Of a stretch of 40,246 nucleotides of DNA, positions 1 through 8,422 are shown one piece after another. The position numbers and the translations under genes were made by a program. Position 1 is the first letter of the stretch. Every line of letters begins with the position of its first letter. The notes beneath the pieces were generated by a model. It had not been told where the DNA came from and did not search any database. It worked only from the letters and a program-made list of their open reading frames with translations. Source of the stretch: Acidimicrobiia bacterium (GTDB lineage: Bacteria > Actinomycetota > Acidimicrobiia > Acidimicrobiales > JANYDT01); contig JANYDT010000065.1 in the NCBI GenBank assembly GCA_025359845.1, positions 1 through 40,246 of the forward strand. The letters run 5' to 3'.

Positions 1-120
1 GTCACGATCACGCGCCTACGCCACGGAAGCGGAGCTTCGTGAGGGCCGGTGCCGCCTTGGACGGATACCCCACACCCACCCACGAACCCGTCACAAGAGA
101 CGAAAAGGGAAAAAAACAGT

Positions 121-1557
121 ATGGACCCCACTGACCTCGCCTACGCCGGGGCGGCCGAACAAGCCCGCTTGATTAGCGACGGCGTCGTTTCTGCACGCGA
201 ACTCGTTTCGGTCACGCTCGAGCAGATCGCGGCTTTGAACCCACAGCTTAACGCGTACCGAGTCGTCTTCGCCGACCGCTCCCTGGCCGAGGCCGATGCC
301 GTGGACAGGCGTGGTACGCCAAACGAGAGCGGCCCGTTGCGCGGGGTGCCCGTCGCCATCAAAGACGATGCCGATGTGGCCGGCGAAGCGACGCCGTGGG
401 GTACCGACGCGTACGGTGCGCCGAAGTCGGTCGACTCCGATGTGGTCGCCCGGCTGCGCGCCGCGGGCGCGATCATCATCGGTAAGACGCACGTGCCCGA
501 GATGACGCTGTGGCCGTGGACCGCATCCAAGACGTGGGGCGTGACGCGCAACCCCTGGGCCGCCGACCGCACCCCGGGCGGATCGTCGGGTGGTTCCGCG
601 GTAGCCGTGTCTACGGGAATGTGCGGTATGGCTTTGGGCTCCGACGGCGGCGGATCGATCCGCTATCCGGCGGCGCTGACGGGATTGTTCGGCCTGAAGC
701 CGCAACGCGATCGCGTCCCGCTCGGGCCTGATCATCTTGGTGCCTGGAACGGCCTCATCGTTTACGGACCACTCGCCCGCACGGTCCGCGACGCCGCCGT
801 GTTCTTGGACGCCACCGCCGCCGACGCACCTGTCGGCGGATTTTGCGTCGCGCTCGATGCACCGTTTGAACGGTTGCGCATAGCGGTCTCGTTCGAGGCT
901 CCGCCCGGCTCGCTCGGCCGCCTCACCGAGGAACGGCGCGTCGCGCTTGAGCAGACGGCGGAGTTGCTGCGCTCGCTCGGCCATGACGTCTTCGAGCAGG
1001 AAGTGGAATACGGCTTCAAAGCGATGGCCAACGTCTCGGCGCGCTACCTCAAGGGTCTCCAACACGATTTAACGACGATGGCTCGCCCCGACCACTTGGA
1101 ACGCAACACTCGCCGCCTTGGCGCGCTTGGCCGTCTCATTCCTCAACGTTCGCTCACGGCCGCACGCCAAACGGAGAGGGCGATCGCGCAACGAATGAAC
1201 CGCATTTTCGAGCGGGCTGATGTCGTGCTCACGCCCATGGCCGGTGGCCCGCCTCCACTCATCGCCGACGTGGTGGGCCACGGTTTGATCCGGTCGCTCT
1301 ACCAGTCCAAAGTGGCTGCTTGGGCCGCTCCTTGGAACGCCATAGGCCAACCGGCCGCGTCGGTCCCCGTCGGCTTGGATAGGTTGGGGTTGCCTCTGGC
1401 CGTGCAGCTGTGTGGTCGGCCCAGCGATGAGGTCACGTTGCTGCGAGTCGCGTCGCAGCTCGAGGAGGCCCGTCCGTGGGCGCAACATCGCCCACCCGAC
1501 GCGCGTGTTGGAAACAACGCGCGTGCTGCAACTCACTACCGTGACGCACATGAATAG
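121..1557 (+). CDS. Amidase (amidase signature family)
   Basis: Cytosolic amidase of the Ser-cisSer-Lys class, which hydrolyses carboxylic amides to acid and ammonia. The protein is 478 residues, normal for the family. The triad is visible: Lys81 in PVAIKDD, cis-Ser155 in the GGSSGGS loop, and nucleophile Ser179 in GGGSIR. An in-frame ATG lies at 49, but the family-like N-terminus begins at 121, preceded by an AAAAGGGA ribosome site at about 103-110, so 121 is preferred. The substrate cannot be read from sequence; a Glu-tRNA(Gln) GatA role is unlikely because no gatB or gatC is adjacent. Bases 1-42 could encode the last codons of an upstream gene ending at a TGA at 40-42, but this is too short to name. 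Confidence 0.9.
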   Translation: MDPTDLAYAGAAEQARLISDGVVSARELVSVTLEQIAALNPQLNAYRVVFADRSLAEADAVDRRGTPNESGPLRGVPVAIKDDADVAGEATPWGTDAYGAPKSVDSDVVARLRAAGAIIIGKTHVPEMTLWPWTASKTWGVTRNPWAADRTPGGSSGGSAVAVSTGMCGMALGSDGGGSIRYPAALTGLFGLKPQRDRVPLGPDHLGAWNGLIVYGPLARTVRDAAVFLDATAADAPVGGFCVALDAPFERLRIAVSFEAPPGSLGRLTEERRVALEQTAELLRSLGHDVFEQEVEYGFKAMANVSARYLKGLQHDLTTMARPDHLERNTRRLGALGRLIPQRSLTAARQTERAIAQRMNRIFERADVVLTPMAGGPPPLIADVVGHGLIRSLYQSKVAAWAAPWNAIGQPAASVPVGLDRLGLPLAVQLCGRPSDEVTLLRVASQLEEARPWAQHRPPDARVGNNARAATHYRDAHE

Positions 1558-1645
1558 CGCGTCGCCCATCAACTCTGGCGGTTGCGTGTTGACGCCGACA
1601 GTCGATAGGGTCGCTCGGCCAGTCCTGCGAACCGAGGAGACTCCG

Positions 1646-2485
1646 ATGCCTACCCGTACAATAAACGCTGTCGAGCTGTGGTACGAAGACACGGGCGGCG
1701 CGGGGGAAGTGATCCTGTTTCACCACGGTTACACGGGCAGCCACGACAGCTGGCCACCGATCATCGAGAAGCTGCGAGACCGCTACCGCTGCGTGACGTT
1801 GGACGCCCGCGGTGCCGGCGACAGTTCGCACCCGGCCGATGGCTACTCGCTCGATCAATACGCTCTCGACGTCATCGCGATGGTCGACGCGCTCGGTATC
1901 GACCGATTTACTTACGTAGGGCACTCCATGGGGGGCGGTGTCGGCTATGTGCTTGGCCTCGAGTATGCGCACCGCCTCGACCGCCTTGTGCTTGTGGCCC
2001 CGATCTCGTCGGGCGGGGTAGCGGTCGTGGCCGCATTGCGAGATGCAAATCGCAAACTGTGGTTCGACCGCAACGAAGACGAATTGGTACGCCAGCGCGT
2101 TGTTGGCGCCGCCCGTCCGGAGAGTGTTGATGAGGTGCGGGCGAAGGCCGGCGTGAGTCGGGCATTGTCGGTGTCGGAAGGGCATTACGAACAGTCATGG
2201 CAATCTATGTGCGACTTCAACGTGACCGACCGGTTGGGCGAGATCTCGACGCCGACACTGATGATCGCCGCCGCCGCCGATTCTCTCATCCGAGCCAATG
2301 TTTCCGACTATCTACTGCTGCCCAACGCCACCTTGCACGTCTTCAATCGCGTCGGTCATCTCATCCCGCAGGACGAGCCCGATCAATTTGCCGCGGTGCT
2401 GGGCGACTTCATGGCGCACGGCGTCGTAACGGCCGCGACATTGGCCGAACGCGTGGCTCGGCCCCCGACGACGAATATCGGCTAG
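1646..2485 (+). CDS. Alpha/beta hydrolase
   Basis: Alpha/beta-hydrolase-fold enzyme of 279 residues, probably an esterase, lactonase or C-C hydrolase in the cytosol. Visible motifs are the oxyanion HHGYTGS stretch near residue 27, the nucleophile elbow GHSMGG with Ser94, a candidate acid in AADSLIR and the terminal His in VGHLIPQDEP. The frame is open further upstream, but ATG 1646 has a strong GAGGAG site at 1634-1639 and the usual family N-terminus. It follows the amidase by 88 bases on the same strand, so co-transcription is possible. It converges with the cupin gene, 32 bases away. The sequence does not reveal the substrate. Confidence 0.88.
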   Translation: MPTRTINAVELWYEDTGGAGEVILFHHGYTGSHDSWPPIIEKLRDRYRCVTLDARGAGDSSHPADGYSLDQYALDVIAMVDALGIDRFTYVGHSMGGGVGYVLGLEYAHRLDRLVLVAPISSGGVAVVAALRDANRKLWFDRNEDELVRQRVVGAARPESVDEVRAKAGVSRALSVSEGHYEQSWQSMCDFNVTDRLGEISTPTLMIAAAADSLIRANVSDYLLLPNATLHVFNRVGHLIPQDEPDQFAAVLGDFMAHGVVTAATLAERVARPPTTNIG

Positions 2486-2517
2486 CGCTCGGTTAGTGCC
2501 GGCTGGTGCCCCGCGTG

Positions 2518-2874
2518 TCAGGCTTCGTCGAGGTGGACGAACAGGCACGTTCGGGGTTCACCGCCGACGTTGCGGCTGATGTGGCCTTGACCGGTTTTGT
2601 CTTCCGCGAGAAGGATCGATCCGGGGCCCAATATGCGCTTCTCTCCAGTGCCGATCTCGATCTCGACCGACCCCGTGAGATTCACCACAAGCTGACGCCG
2701 AGGGGCGACGTGGAAGTCGAGGTGGTAATCGCCATCCACTTCACGGAACTGAACCCCTGTGCCCGGCCATCGTTTCGAGATCCGCCCCATCGATGCCAGG
2801 TCGTCGAGGTCCACCGTCAGATTTTCGAAATGTGACTGCCCGTCGGGTCCCGTGAATATGCGCACGATGTTCAT
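2518..2874 (-). CDS. Small cupin-domain protein
   Basis: Single cupin (beta-barrel) protein of 118 residues. The pattern PRRQLVVNLTGSVEI followed by LGPGSILLAEDKTGQGH matches the second-strand region and the G-x-GS-x-L turn of cupins. The usual metal-binding histidine pair is thin: one His lies in YHLDFH and another in QGHIS, so metal binding is uncertain. A TTG three codons further upstream is possible, but ATG 2874 sits better after an AGG about 11 bases upstream. The gene lies 33 bases downstream of the dehydratase gene on the same strand and is probably in its transcript. A binding or regulatory role in the same catabolic step is inference. Confidence 0.75.
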   Translation of the reverse strand: MNIVRIFTGPDGQSHFENLTVDLDDLASMGRISKRWPGTGVQFREVDGDYHLDFHVAPRRQLVVNLTGSVEIEIGTGEKRILGPGSILLAEDKTGQGHISRNVGGEPRTCLFVHLDEA

Positions 2875-2907
2875 GAGGTGCAACCTAGCGTCCTGTGGTC
2901 GGCGGCT

Positions 2908-4230
2908 TCATTTACCCGATCGCCGTCCTCGTGATGCCTTCAATTCATTGTGGCGGGTGAACATCTTGGTGGCGTCGCGTTGGATTTCGCCGGCGACGTT
3001 CGGCAACACCACAGGACCCGCGACGCGCGACGGCAACGCCACGGTCGCAGTGGCGTACGCGGTTTCGGTGTCGCGCTGATTCACCATGTGGAATTGCAGG
3101 TCGACGAGGTGGCGCCCGTCCTCCTCTCGCTTGCCGACGACCGAACCGGTCAAGAATTGGGTGTCACCCATGTAGTTGAACTTGCGGATCGAATCTTCGA
3201 GCCGAACGATGAAACCGTCGTCGCCGGCCCAATCCGAAAGTTGATGGTAGAACCAGCATTGGCGCATGACCCCGTAGTCGTAAGACATCGGGTTGCCAAT
3301 CGCCTTGGCCCATTGAGAATCCCAGTGCAGGCGCTGAGCCACGTCCCAAACCCCGTTCTCGTTGCGGACGTAGAAGGGCGCGATCCGTTTGCGATTCTGG
3401 TAGCCGAGCCGGCCCGCCTTCAGGCCGTAGGGCACGAAGCCATACCCGCCCGCGTGAAAGGCAATGATCTCGGTGACCGTCAACGGACCTTTCACCATGG
3501 GTTGAATTTCATCGCCGGCTGACACATCCTCCCAATAACGGGTCTCGGCGCCGCGTGCCTTCTCGGCCCCGTAGATCGCGTCGATGCGCTCGTAGTCGTC
3601 GTCGGTGTATTTGGCCGGCTCGATCGCGGCATTCGTGCCCCGATCGCGCGCCGTTTTTCGCTCCGTAAGGACGCGCAAGGTTCGGTATACGCCGACCACT
3701 TCGCCGCGCTGGTTGATGGTCACCCTGCGGCTCACTTGTATGACCGAACGCCCGGCGAACTCCGATTTCTTGACGTCGATACTCTCCTCGCCCCCGAAGC
3801 TGAGGATGGAGTCGCCGGCCATCACCGGGCGGTACCAATCCCAGGTGCCTCCCGACACGAAGACGTGGATGCCCCGAAAGAGGCTCTTCGTGGCTTTCTT
3901 GATTTCGTCGGGGACTCCGTCGCCGAGCATCGGGGCGCCGAGGTGGCCGGCCATTGTGCCGTGCCCTATCTGAGCTCCCCACCGCGTGCCGCGGCCGTAG
4001 TCTTCGTCGGTATAGAGGGGGTTGTCGTCGCCGCTTCCCATGGCCCAGTTGCGAAGCGCATCGGGGGTCGCGACAGTGTTGAGCTGATGGTTGCGTGACG
4101 GTGTGTAGACGCCGAGCAGCAGCTTCGCCCGCTCGATGTCGTCGTCGTTGAATTCGTAGGCGATCGCCTTCTCGAACTCTTTCTCCAGTGCGTCGTCGAC
4201 CTTCAGCGATGCGGCGGTTTCCGATGACAT
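2908..4230 (-). CDS. Two-domain MaoC/FAS1-like acyl dehydratase
   Basis: Double hot-dog protein of 440 residues, likely hydrating or dehydrating an acyl-CoA thioester. The N-terminal half carries a hydratase-2-type signature, GDDNPLYTDED at residues 67-77, followed by GHGT at about 89-92; the usual His of the NPLH element is Tyr here. The C-terminal half (about 215-440) is the second hot-dog domain, with YWEDVSAGD at its start as in MaoC-like domains. Start ATG 4230 has a clean AAGGAG (plus-strand CTCCTT 4236-4241) 5 bases upstream. The same frame stays open through the neighbouring gene, but that extension is antisense shadow. It is divergent from the LLM gene, with operator-like palindromes between them. 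Confidence 0.88.
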   Translation of the reverse strand: MSSETAASLKVDDALEKEFEKAIAYEFNDDDIERAKLLLGVYTPSRNHQLNTVATPDALRNWAMGSGDDNPLYTDEDYGRGTRWGAQIGHGTMAGHLGAPMLGDGVPDEIKKATKSLFRGIHVFVSGGTWDWYRPVMAGDSILSFGGEESIDVKKSEFAGRSVIQVSRRVTINQRGEVVGVYRTLRVLTERKTARDRGTNAAIEPAKYTDDDYERIDAIYGAEKARGAETRYWEDVSAGDEIQPMVKGPLTVTEIIAFHAGGYGFVPYGLKAGRLGYQNRKRIAPFYVRNENGVWDVAQRLHWDSQWAKAIGNPMSYDYGVMRQCWFYHQLSDWAGDDGFIVRLEDSIRKFNYMGDTQFLTGSVVGKREEDGRHLVDLQFHMVNQRDTETAYATATVALPSRVAGPVVLPNVAGEIQRDATKMFTRHNELKASRGRRSGK

Positions 4231-4280
4231 GGTTGCTCCTTGACTCGAAGTGACTAGATGTGGCTGGATGATGCGACACA

Positions 4281-4312
4281 GGCACCAGGTGCCGCACTTG
4301 ACAGTACTGTCA
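4281..4312. promoter_or_regulatory. Two palindromes in the divergent dehydratase/LLM promoter region
   Basis: Bases 4281-4293 read GGCACC-A-GGTGCC, a perfect inverted repeat with 6-bp arms. Bases 4299-4312 read TGACAGTACTGTCA, a perfect 14-bp palindrome that also contains a TTGACA hexamer at 4298-4303. The second ends 5 bases before GTG 4318. Size and symmetry suit a dimeric repressor such as a TetR-family protein, though no regulator gene is in the window. A near copy lies at 6301-6325. Confidence 0.55.
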
Positions 4313-4317
4313 CGTTC

Positions 4318-5241
4318 GTGCGTTTCGGAATCCAACATGCCATGGGCGATCCCAACTGGGTGCCCGCCATCCTCGCCCCCGAGGCGTTGCGCCGCTTCGC
4401 CCGTTGCGCGGAGGACGGTGGGTGGGATGCGCTCGCGTTCACCGATCACCCTGCCCCGTCGATGCGGTGGGTCGCCTCGGGAGGCGAGGGCGTGGCCGAT
4501 CCGTTCAGCTCGCTCGGCTTCTGCGCGGCCTTGACCGACCGCATTCGGCTGCTGACGTGGGTGCTCGTGGCGTCGTATCGCAATCCTCTGCTGGCCGCGC
4601 ATCAAATCGCGACGCTTGATGCAATTAGTGGAGGTCGCGTCACCCTCGGTCTTGGCACGGGATACCTCAAGTCGGAGTTTCATGCCGTCGGTGCCGATCC
4701 GAATGTCAGGCGAGAGCAATTCGACGAGGCCGTGGCCGTCATGAAGATGGCGTGGACCGGAGAGGACGTGACCGTCGACGGCAAAGGATTCTCGGCGCGG
4801 GGCGTCACTGTTCAGCCGCTGGTCGTGCAGCAGCCCCATCCGCCGTTGTGGATTCACGGCAACGGTCCGTGGGGCATCGAGCGGGCCGCCCGGATGGGTC
4901 AGGGGTGGGTCGCGATGATGACCAACGAAGTGCGGGAGAGTACGATCCGAACGTTGCCGATTCGCGACCTCGACACGTTGGCCCGGCGCGTCGGCGAGTT
5001 GCGGACCGCGATGCTGCGCTTCGATCGTGATCCCGACGATATCGAAGTGATCCTGTCGGGCCACTGGCCCATCCTCGACGTGCGTGTGGGCTGGGACACC
5101 GCCGCTCGGCTCGAAAAGGTGGCCCGACTCGAGGCGCTCGGCGTCGACTGGTTGGTCATGACCGTCTGCGGCGACGACCCCGGCGCGGCCGAAGAAACCG
5201 TGAGCGCGTTCGCTGAACAAGTCGTTCGTCCGGCGCAGTAA
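4318..5241 (+). CDS. LLM-class (F420-type) oxidoreductase
   Basis: Luciferase-like TIM-barrel oxidoreductase of 307 residues, using F420 or FMN. Family features are the start VRFGIQH, the FTDHPAP stretch, a GRVTLGLGTGYL segment and the PPLWIHGNGP strand. The frame is open from 4258, but family proteins begin at the first beta strand, so GTG 4318 is chosen; no Shine-Dalgarno sequence is visible and the palindrome at 4299-4312 occupies that place. Divergent from the acyl dehydratase and followed 58 bases later by an SMP-30 lactonase, it probably belongs to the same catabolic set. Substrate unknown. Confidence 0.85.
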   Translation: MRFGIQHAMGDPNWVPAILAPEALRRFARCAEDGGWDALAFTDHPAPSMRWVASGGEGVADPFSSLGFCAALTDRIRLLTWVLVASYRNPLLAAHQIATLDAISGGRVTLGLGTGYLKSEFHAVGADPNVRREQFDEAVAVMKMAWTGEDVTVDGKGFSARGVTVQPLVVQQPHPPLWIHGNGPWGIERAARMGQGWVAMMTNEVRESTIRTLPIRDLDTLARRVGELRTAMLRFDRDPDDIEVILSGHWPILDVRVGWDTAARLEKVARLEALGVDWLVMTVCGDDPGAAEETVSAFAEQVVRPAQ

Positions 5242-5299
5242 ACCTCGCGGCTACGTTTCGCTTTTGCGTGCCAGGGTTCGGTGCGGGCAATGTGAGGCT

Positions 5300-6211
5300 A
5301 TGCAAACAAAGTCGCTCGTCGATGTCGAACTCGTAGCCGAAGGGCTCAAGTTTCCGGAGGGCCCCGTTGTGCTACCCGACGGGTCCGTACTCGTCACCGA
5401 GATCTTGAGCGGTTGTTTGGTACGCGTTGGTCTGGACGGGACGAAGACTGTCGCCGCCGATGTTGGCGGCGGGCCGAACGGCGCCGCGATAGGACCCGAC
5501 GGCGCGCTGTATGTGTGTAACAACGGCGGCATCGGAGCGGGCCCACGAGGGCTCCCGGGCGTTCAGCGGGTTGATCTGCGCACGGGCGAGTCCGCTTATC
5601 TGTACACCGAGAGCGGCGGCCGACCTCTGGTGGCGCCCAACGACATCGTGTTCGACACGGCGGGAAACTTCTATTTCACCGATCTTCGCGGTGACGCGAT
5701 CCACTACGCCTCGATCGACGGATCGTCGATCAAGCCGGTTGTGACGCGAATCCCCCGGCCCAACGGGGTTGGCCTCTCACCCGCAGGCGATGTCTTGTAC
5801 TGGGCCCAAACCGAGTCTCGACAGGTGATGCGCCGCCGCATCACTGATCCCGGGGTCATCGTCGCGTCGGCCGGGTGCTCGGTCAACGCCGTTTTCGCCG
5901 GCCTTGAACCCGATCGTTGGTCATTGGTGGTCGGTCTGCCCGGCTGCCAGGAGTTCGACTCGTTGGCTGTTGATTCGGGCGGGTCCGTCTGCGTGGGCAC
6001 GCTCATCGACGGGGGCATCACCGAAGTGAGCCCCGATGGTGGACTCGACGCTGTGGTCCGTTGGCAACTCCCCGATTCGCTCTACGACGCAATGGTGACC
6101 AATATCGCGTTTGGGGGTCCCGACCTCACGACGGCGTACCTCACGTGTTCGGCGAAGGGTCGTCTCGTGCGCTGCACGTGGCCCCGCCCAGGACTAAGGC
6201 TCGCCTACTGA
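5300..6211 (+). CDS. SMP-30/gluconolactonase-like hydrolase
   Basis: Six-bladed beta-propeller lactonase of the SMP-30/gluconolactonase/LRE family, 303 residues, opening sugar or other lactones with a single divalent metal. Visible are the metal-binding Glu in FPEGPVVLPDG, the NDIVFD strand (Asn ligand), PNGVGLSP and DSLAVDSGGSVCVGT (Asp ligand). An upstream in-frame start at 5264 exists, but ATG 5300 is preceded by GAGG at 5294-5297 and gives the family N-terminus. Its place after the LLM enzyme suggests it may open a lactone made by Baeyer-Villiger-like or hydroxylating chemistry; this is inference. Confidence 0.87.
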   Translation: MQTKSLVDVELVAEGLKFPEGPVVLPDGSVLVTEILSGCLVRVGLDGTKTVAADVGGGPNGAAIGPDGALYVCNNGGIGAGPRGLPGVQRVDLRTGESAYLYTESGGRPLVAPNDIVFDTAGNFYFTDLRGDAIHYASIDGSSIKPVVTRIPRPNGVGLSPAGDVLYWAQTESRQVMRRRITDPGVIVASAGCSVNAVFAGLEPDRWSLVVGLPGCQEFDSLAVDSGGSVCVGTLIDGGITEVSPDGGLDAVVRWQLPDSLYDAMVTNIAFGGPDLTTAYLTCSAKGRLVRCTWPRPGLRLAY

Positions 6212-6300
6212 GGACGTGGGGCCCAGGCACACCGGGGGCCGGCCAATCGTCGCGCGTGGAATGGGCTCGCTGCGTCCGGCCTAACAGGCGCGCCCGTGTC

Positions 6301-6325
6301 ACTTGACGGCAGTGTCATGTTTGTG
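6301..6325 (+). promoter_or_regulatory. Near copy of the 4296-4320 operator-like element
   Basis: Bases 6301-6325 match 4296-4320 at 20 of 25 positions. The shared frame is ACTTGAC, then five or six variable bases, then TGTCA, five bases and GTG. The half-sites TTGAC (6303-6307) and TGTCA (6313-6317) are kept and the GTG codon is at the same distance in both. Overlap with the start region suggests a repressor site that blocks transcription or initiation, or a shared promoter element. Confidence 0.5.
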
Positions 6326-8422
6326 TTGGAGACCAAGAGGAGCTTCTGTCGTATCTGTATCGCCAGTTGCGGAACACTCGTAACTATCGATGGAGACACC
6401 GTGGTGGATGTGCACGGCGATCCCGATCATCCCCTCTCGCAGGGGTACCTCTGCCCGAAAGGCCGCGCCCTCGGGGCGATGCACCACGACCCGGCCCGAC
6501 TGAGCGGCAGTTTCGTGCGCCGTGAAGGGATGCTCGCCGCTACTGATCACCGAGTGGCGGTCGAAGCGGCCGCCGGCGCGATCGCGCTCGTCATTGCTGA
6601 ACACGGACCAGGGTCTGTCGGATTTTTCCTCGGATCCGGAGGATTCCTCGATCCGGCGGCGGCTTTCGTAGCCCGCAAGTTTCGTCAGGGCCTCGGCACT
6701 GATCAGGGGTACTCGACCGCGACCGTCGACTCCATTGCCAAAGTTCTCGTGGCCGCGCTGATGGCCGGTACCACGGCGCTGGTCCCGCATCTCGACGAAT
6801 TCTCGACGCTCGTCTTGATGATCGGATCAAACCCGGTGGTTTCTCACGGGCAGAGCACCGGTTTTCCCAATCCCGTCGAATGGATTCGCCGCGCTCGCGC
6901 TCGAGGCGAGGTGTACGTGATCGACCCCCGCCGAACCGAGACGGCCCGTCAGGCCACGCACCACGTGGCGATCCGGCCCGGCACCGATCATGCCCTTCTC
7001 GCCCATCTCGTGCGCGACGTGATTCGGCGCCGGGGCGTCGACGTGGCCGAACTGGAGCTGCGGGCGCGCGGCTTCGAAGAACTTGCCAACGCCGTTGACC
7101 GCTACGACGCCGACCTGACCACAAAGGTGACCGGACTCGCCCCCGCCGACCTCGTCCGTCTCACCGATGCCGTCCACAACGCGCCCAGACTGGCGGTTGT
7201 GACAGGCACCGGGACGACGATGTCGGTGCCCGGCAACCTGGTCGAGTGGCTGGCGTGGTCGCTGATGATCCTCACCGATTCTTTCGACCGGCCCGGCGGT
7301 ATGTGGTTCAACCCCGGCTACTTCACTCGCCTGGACGAGCGGCCGACACTTCCGGCGACGCCGAGCACCCTGCCGTCCGCGCCGTCTCGACCCAGTGTTC
7401 TCAACGTCGCCGGCGAGTGGCCGGCGGCGCTGGTCCCCGAAGAGATCGAATCCGGACGGCTCCGCGCTCTGATCGTGCTCGGCGCGGGTCTGACGACGGC
7501 CCTGCCCGACACCGACCGCCTTCGGAGCGCTCTCGGCACCCTTGATGCGCTGATCGTCCTTGACATCTTGGCCAACGAAACGACCGCCCACGCGACCCAT
7601 TTGTTTTCGTGTCACGACCAACTCGAACGGGCCGACGTGCTCGCCATGGACCTCTACGCGCCGGCCCGTTACTCGCACTACACCGACGCAGTGGTGGCGC
7701 CCGGTGAGGGTCGCCATGCGGCCTGGCGGGTGCTCGCCGAGATCGCCGCCGGCGTTGGTGTCGAGGTGATCGGCAAGGGGATCGATCTTGGCTCGGTGAC
7801 CACCGACGACGTGCTCGCTCGCGTTGCCCGCAGGGCCGATATTACTGCCCTGCGGGCGCTGGAAGGGGTGCCCATCATGGCCGAGAAAGCCGTCTACGAC
7901 TGGGCCCAACGACGTTTGCCGAACCACGTGTGGGATCTAGCGCCAGCATCGCTGGTCGTCCAGTTGGTCGCCCAAATCGAGACCGACACGGCGACGACCG
8001 GCCCCGGATTGGTGCTCATTCCGAGGCGCCAGTTGCGACGCGAAAACGCCCACGCCTATCGTTCGGGCGAGACGGCCGATGTGTGGATCCATCCCCGCGA
8101 TGCGCACGTCCGCTCCGTGATCGAGGGCGCGCGAGTCGAGGTGCGATCGTCGGTGGGCCGGGTTTTCGTCACGGCCAGAGTGACCGACGCCATCACTTCG
8201 GGCTGCGTGTCGCTCCCGCACGGATACGCCGAAACCAACGTCAATCGGCTGATCAGCTCGGTCGACCTCGACAGCCTCTCCGGTATGCCTCGGCTGTCGG
8301 GCACCATCGTCGAGGTGACCGACTGCGCCCTCGGCGACAGCGGCGCGGGGCTCGGAGCCGCGGCATTGGGCTCTGCGGTCCCGGACACTGCGGTCCTGAG
8401 TGGGGTGGGTGCGCCAAGTTGA
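6317..8422 (+). CDS. Molybdopterin-dependent oxidoreductase with N-terminal [4Fe-4S] cluster
   Basis: DMSO-reductase-superfamily enzyme of 701 residues binding bis-MGD and one [4Fe-4S] cluster. Cluster ligands are Cys11, Cys14, Cys18 and Cys46 (FCRICIASCG and YLCPKG). GSNPVVSHG and VIDPRRTETA are cofactor-binding elements of the central domains. The C-terminal part, from about residue 560, has the dinucleotide-binding domain with RRENAHAYRSGE and ADVWIHPRDA. There is no twin-arginine signal, so the protein is cytosolic. ATG 6317 or GTG 6323 could start it; GTG is the codon conserved with the other operator copy. Its stop overlaps the start of the amidohydrolase (TGATG). Substrate unknown; formate dehydrogenase, acetylene hydratase or another redox role are all possible. 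Confidence 0.88.
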   Translation: MFVLETKRSFCRICIASCGTLVTIDGDTVVDVHGDPDHPLSQGYLCPKGRALGAMHHDPARLSGSFVRREGMLAATDHRVAVEAAAGAIALVIAEHGPGSVGFFLGSGGFLDPAAAFVARKFRQGLGTDQGYSTATVDSIAKVLVAALMAGTTALVPHLDEFSTLVLMIGSNPVVSHGQSTGFPNPVEWIRRARARGEVYVIDPRRTETARQATHHVAIRPGTDHALLAHLVRDVIRRRGVDVAELELRARGFEELANAVDRYDADLTTKVTGLAPADLVRLTDAVHNAPRLAVVTGTGTTMSVPGNLVEWLAWSLMILTDSFDRPGGMWFNPGYFTRLDERPTLPATPSTLPSAPSRPSVLNVAGEWPAALVPEEIESGRLRALIVLGAGLTTALPDTDRLRSALGTLDALIVLDILANETTAHATHLFSCHDQLERADVLAMDLYAPARYSHYTDAVVAPGEGRHAAWRVLAEIAAGVGVEVIGKGIDLGSVTTDDVLARVARRADITALRALEGVPIMAEKAVYDWAQRRLPNHVWDLAPASLVVQLVAQIETDTATTGPGLVLIPRRQLRRENAHAYRSGETADVWIHPRDAHVRSVIEGARVEVRSSVGRVFVTARVTDAITSGCVSLPHGYAETNVNRLISSVDLDSLSGMPRLSGTIVEVTDCALGDSGAGLGAAALGSAVPDTAVLSGVGAPS

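Noticed and set aside
4231-5220. Upstream extension of the dehydratase frame across the LLM gene
   Set aside because: The minus frame is open but this stretch is antisense to a clear LLM gene and the dehydratase has its own AAGGAG and ATG at 4230.
6212-6260. Possible terminator after the SMP-30 gene (GGCCC ... GGGCC)
   Set aside because: Arms are short, the loop is long and there is no T run; common by chance in GC-rich DNA.
6317-8422. Selenocysteine in the molybdoenzyme, as in some formate dehydrogenases
   Set aside because: The frame has no internal TGA, so no Sec is encoded.
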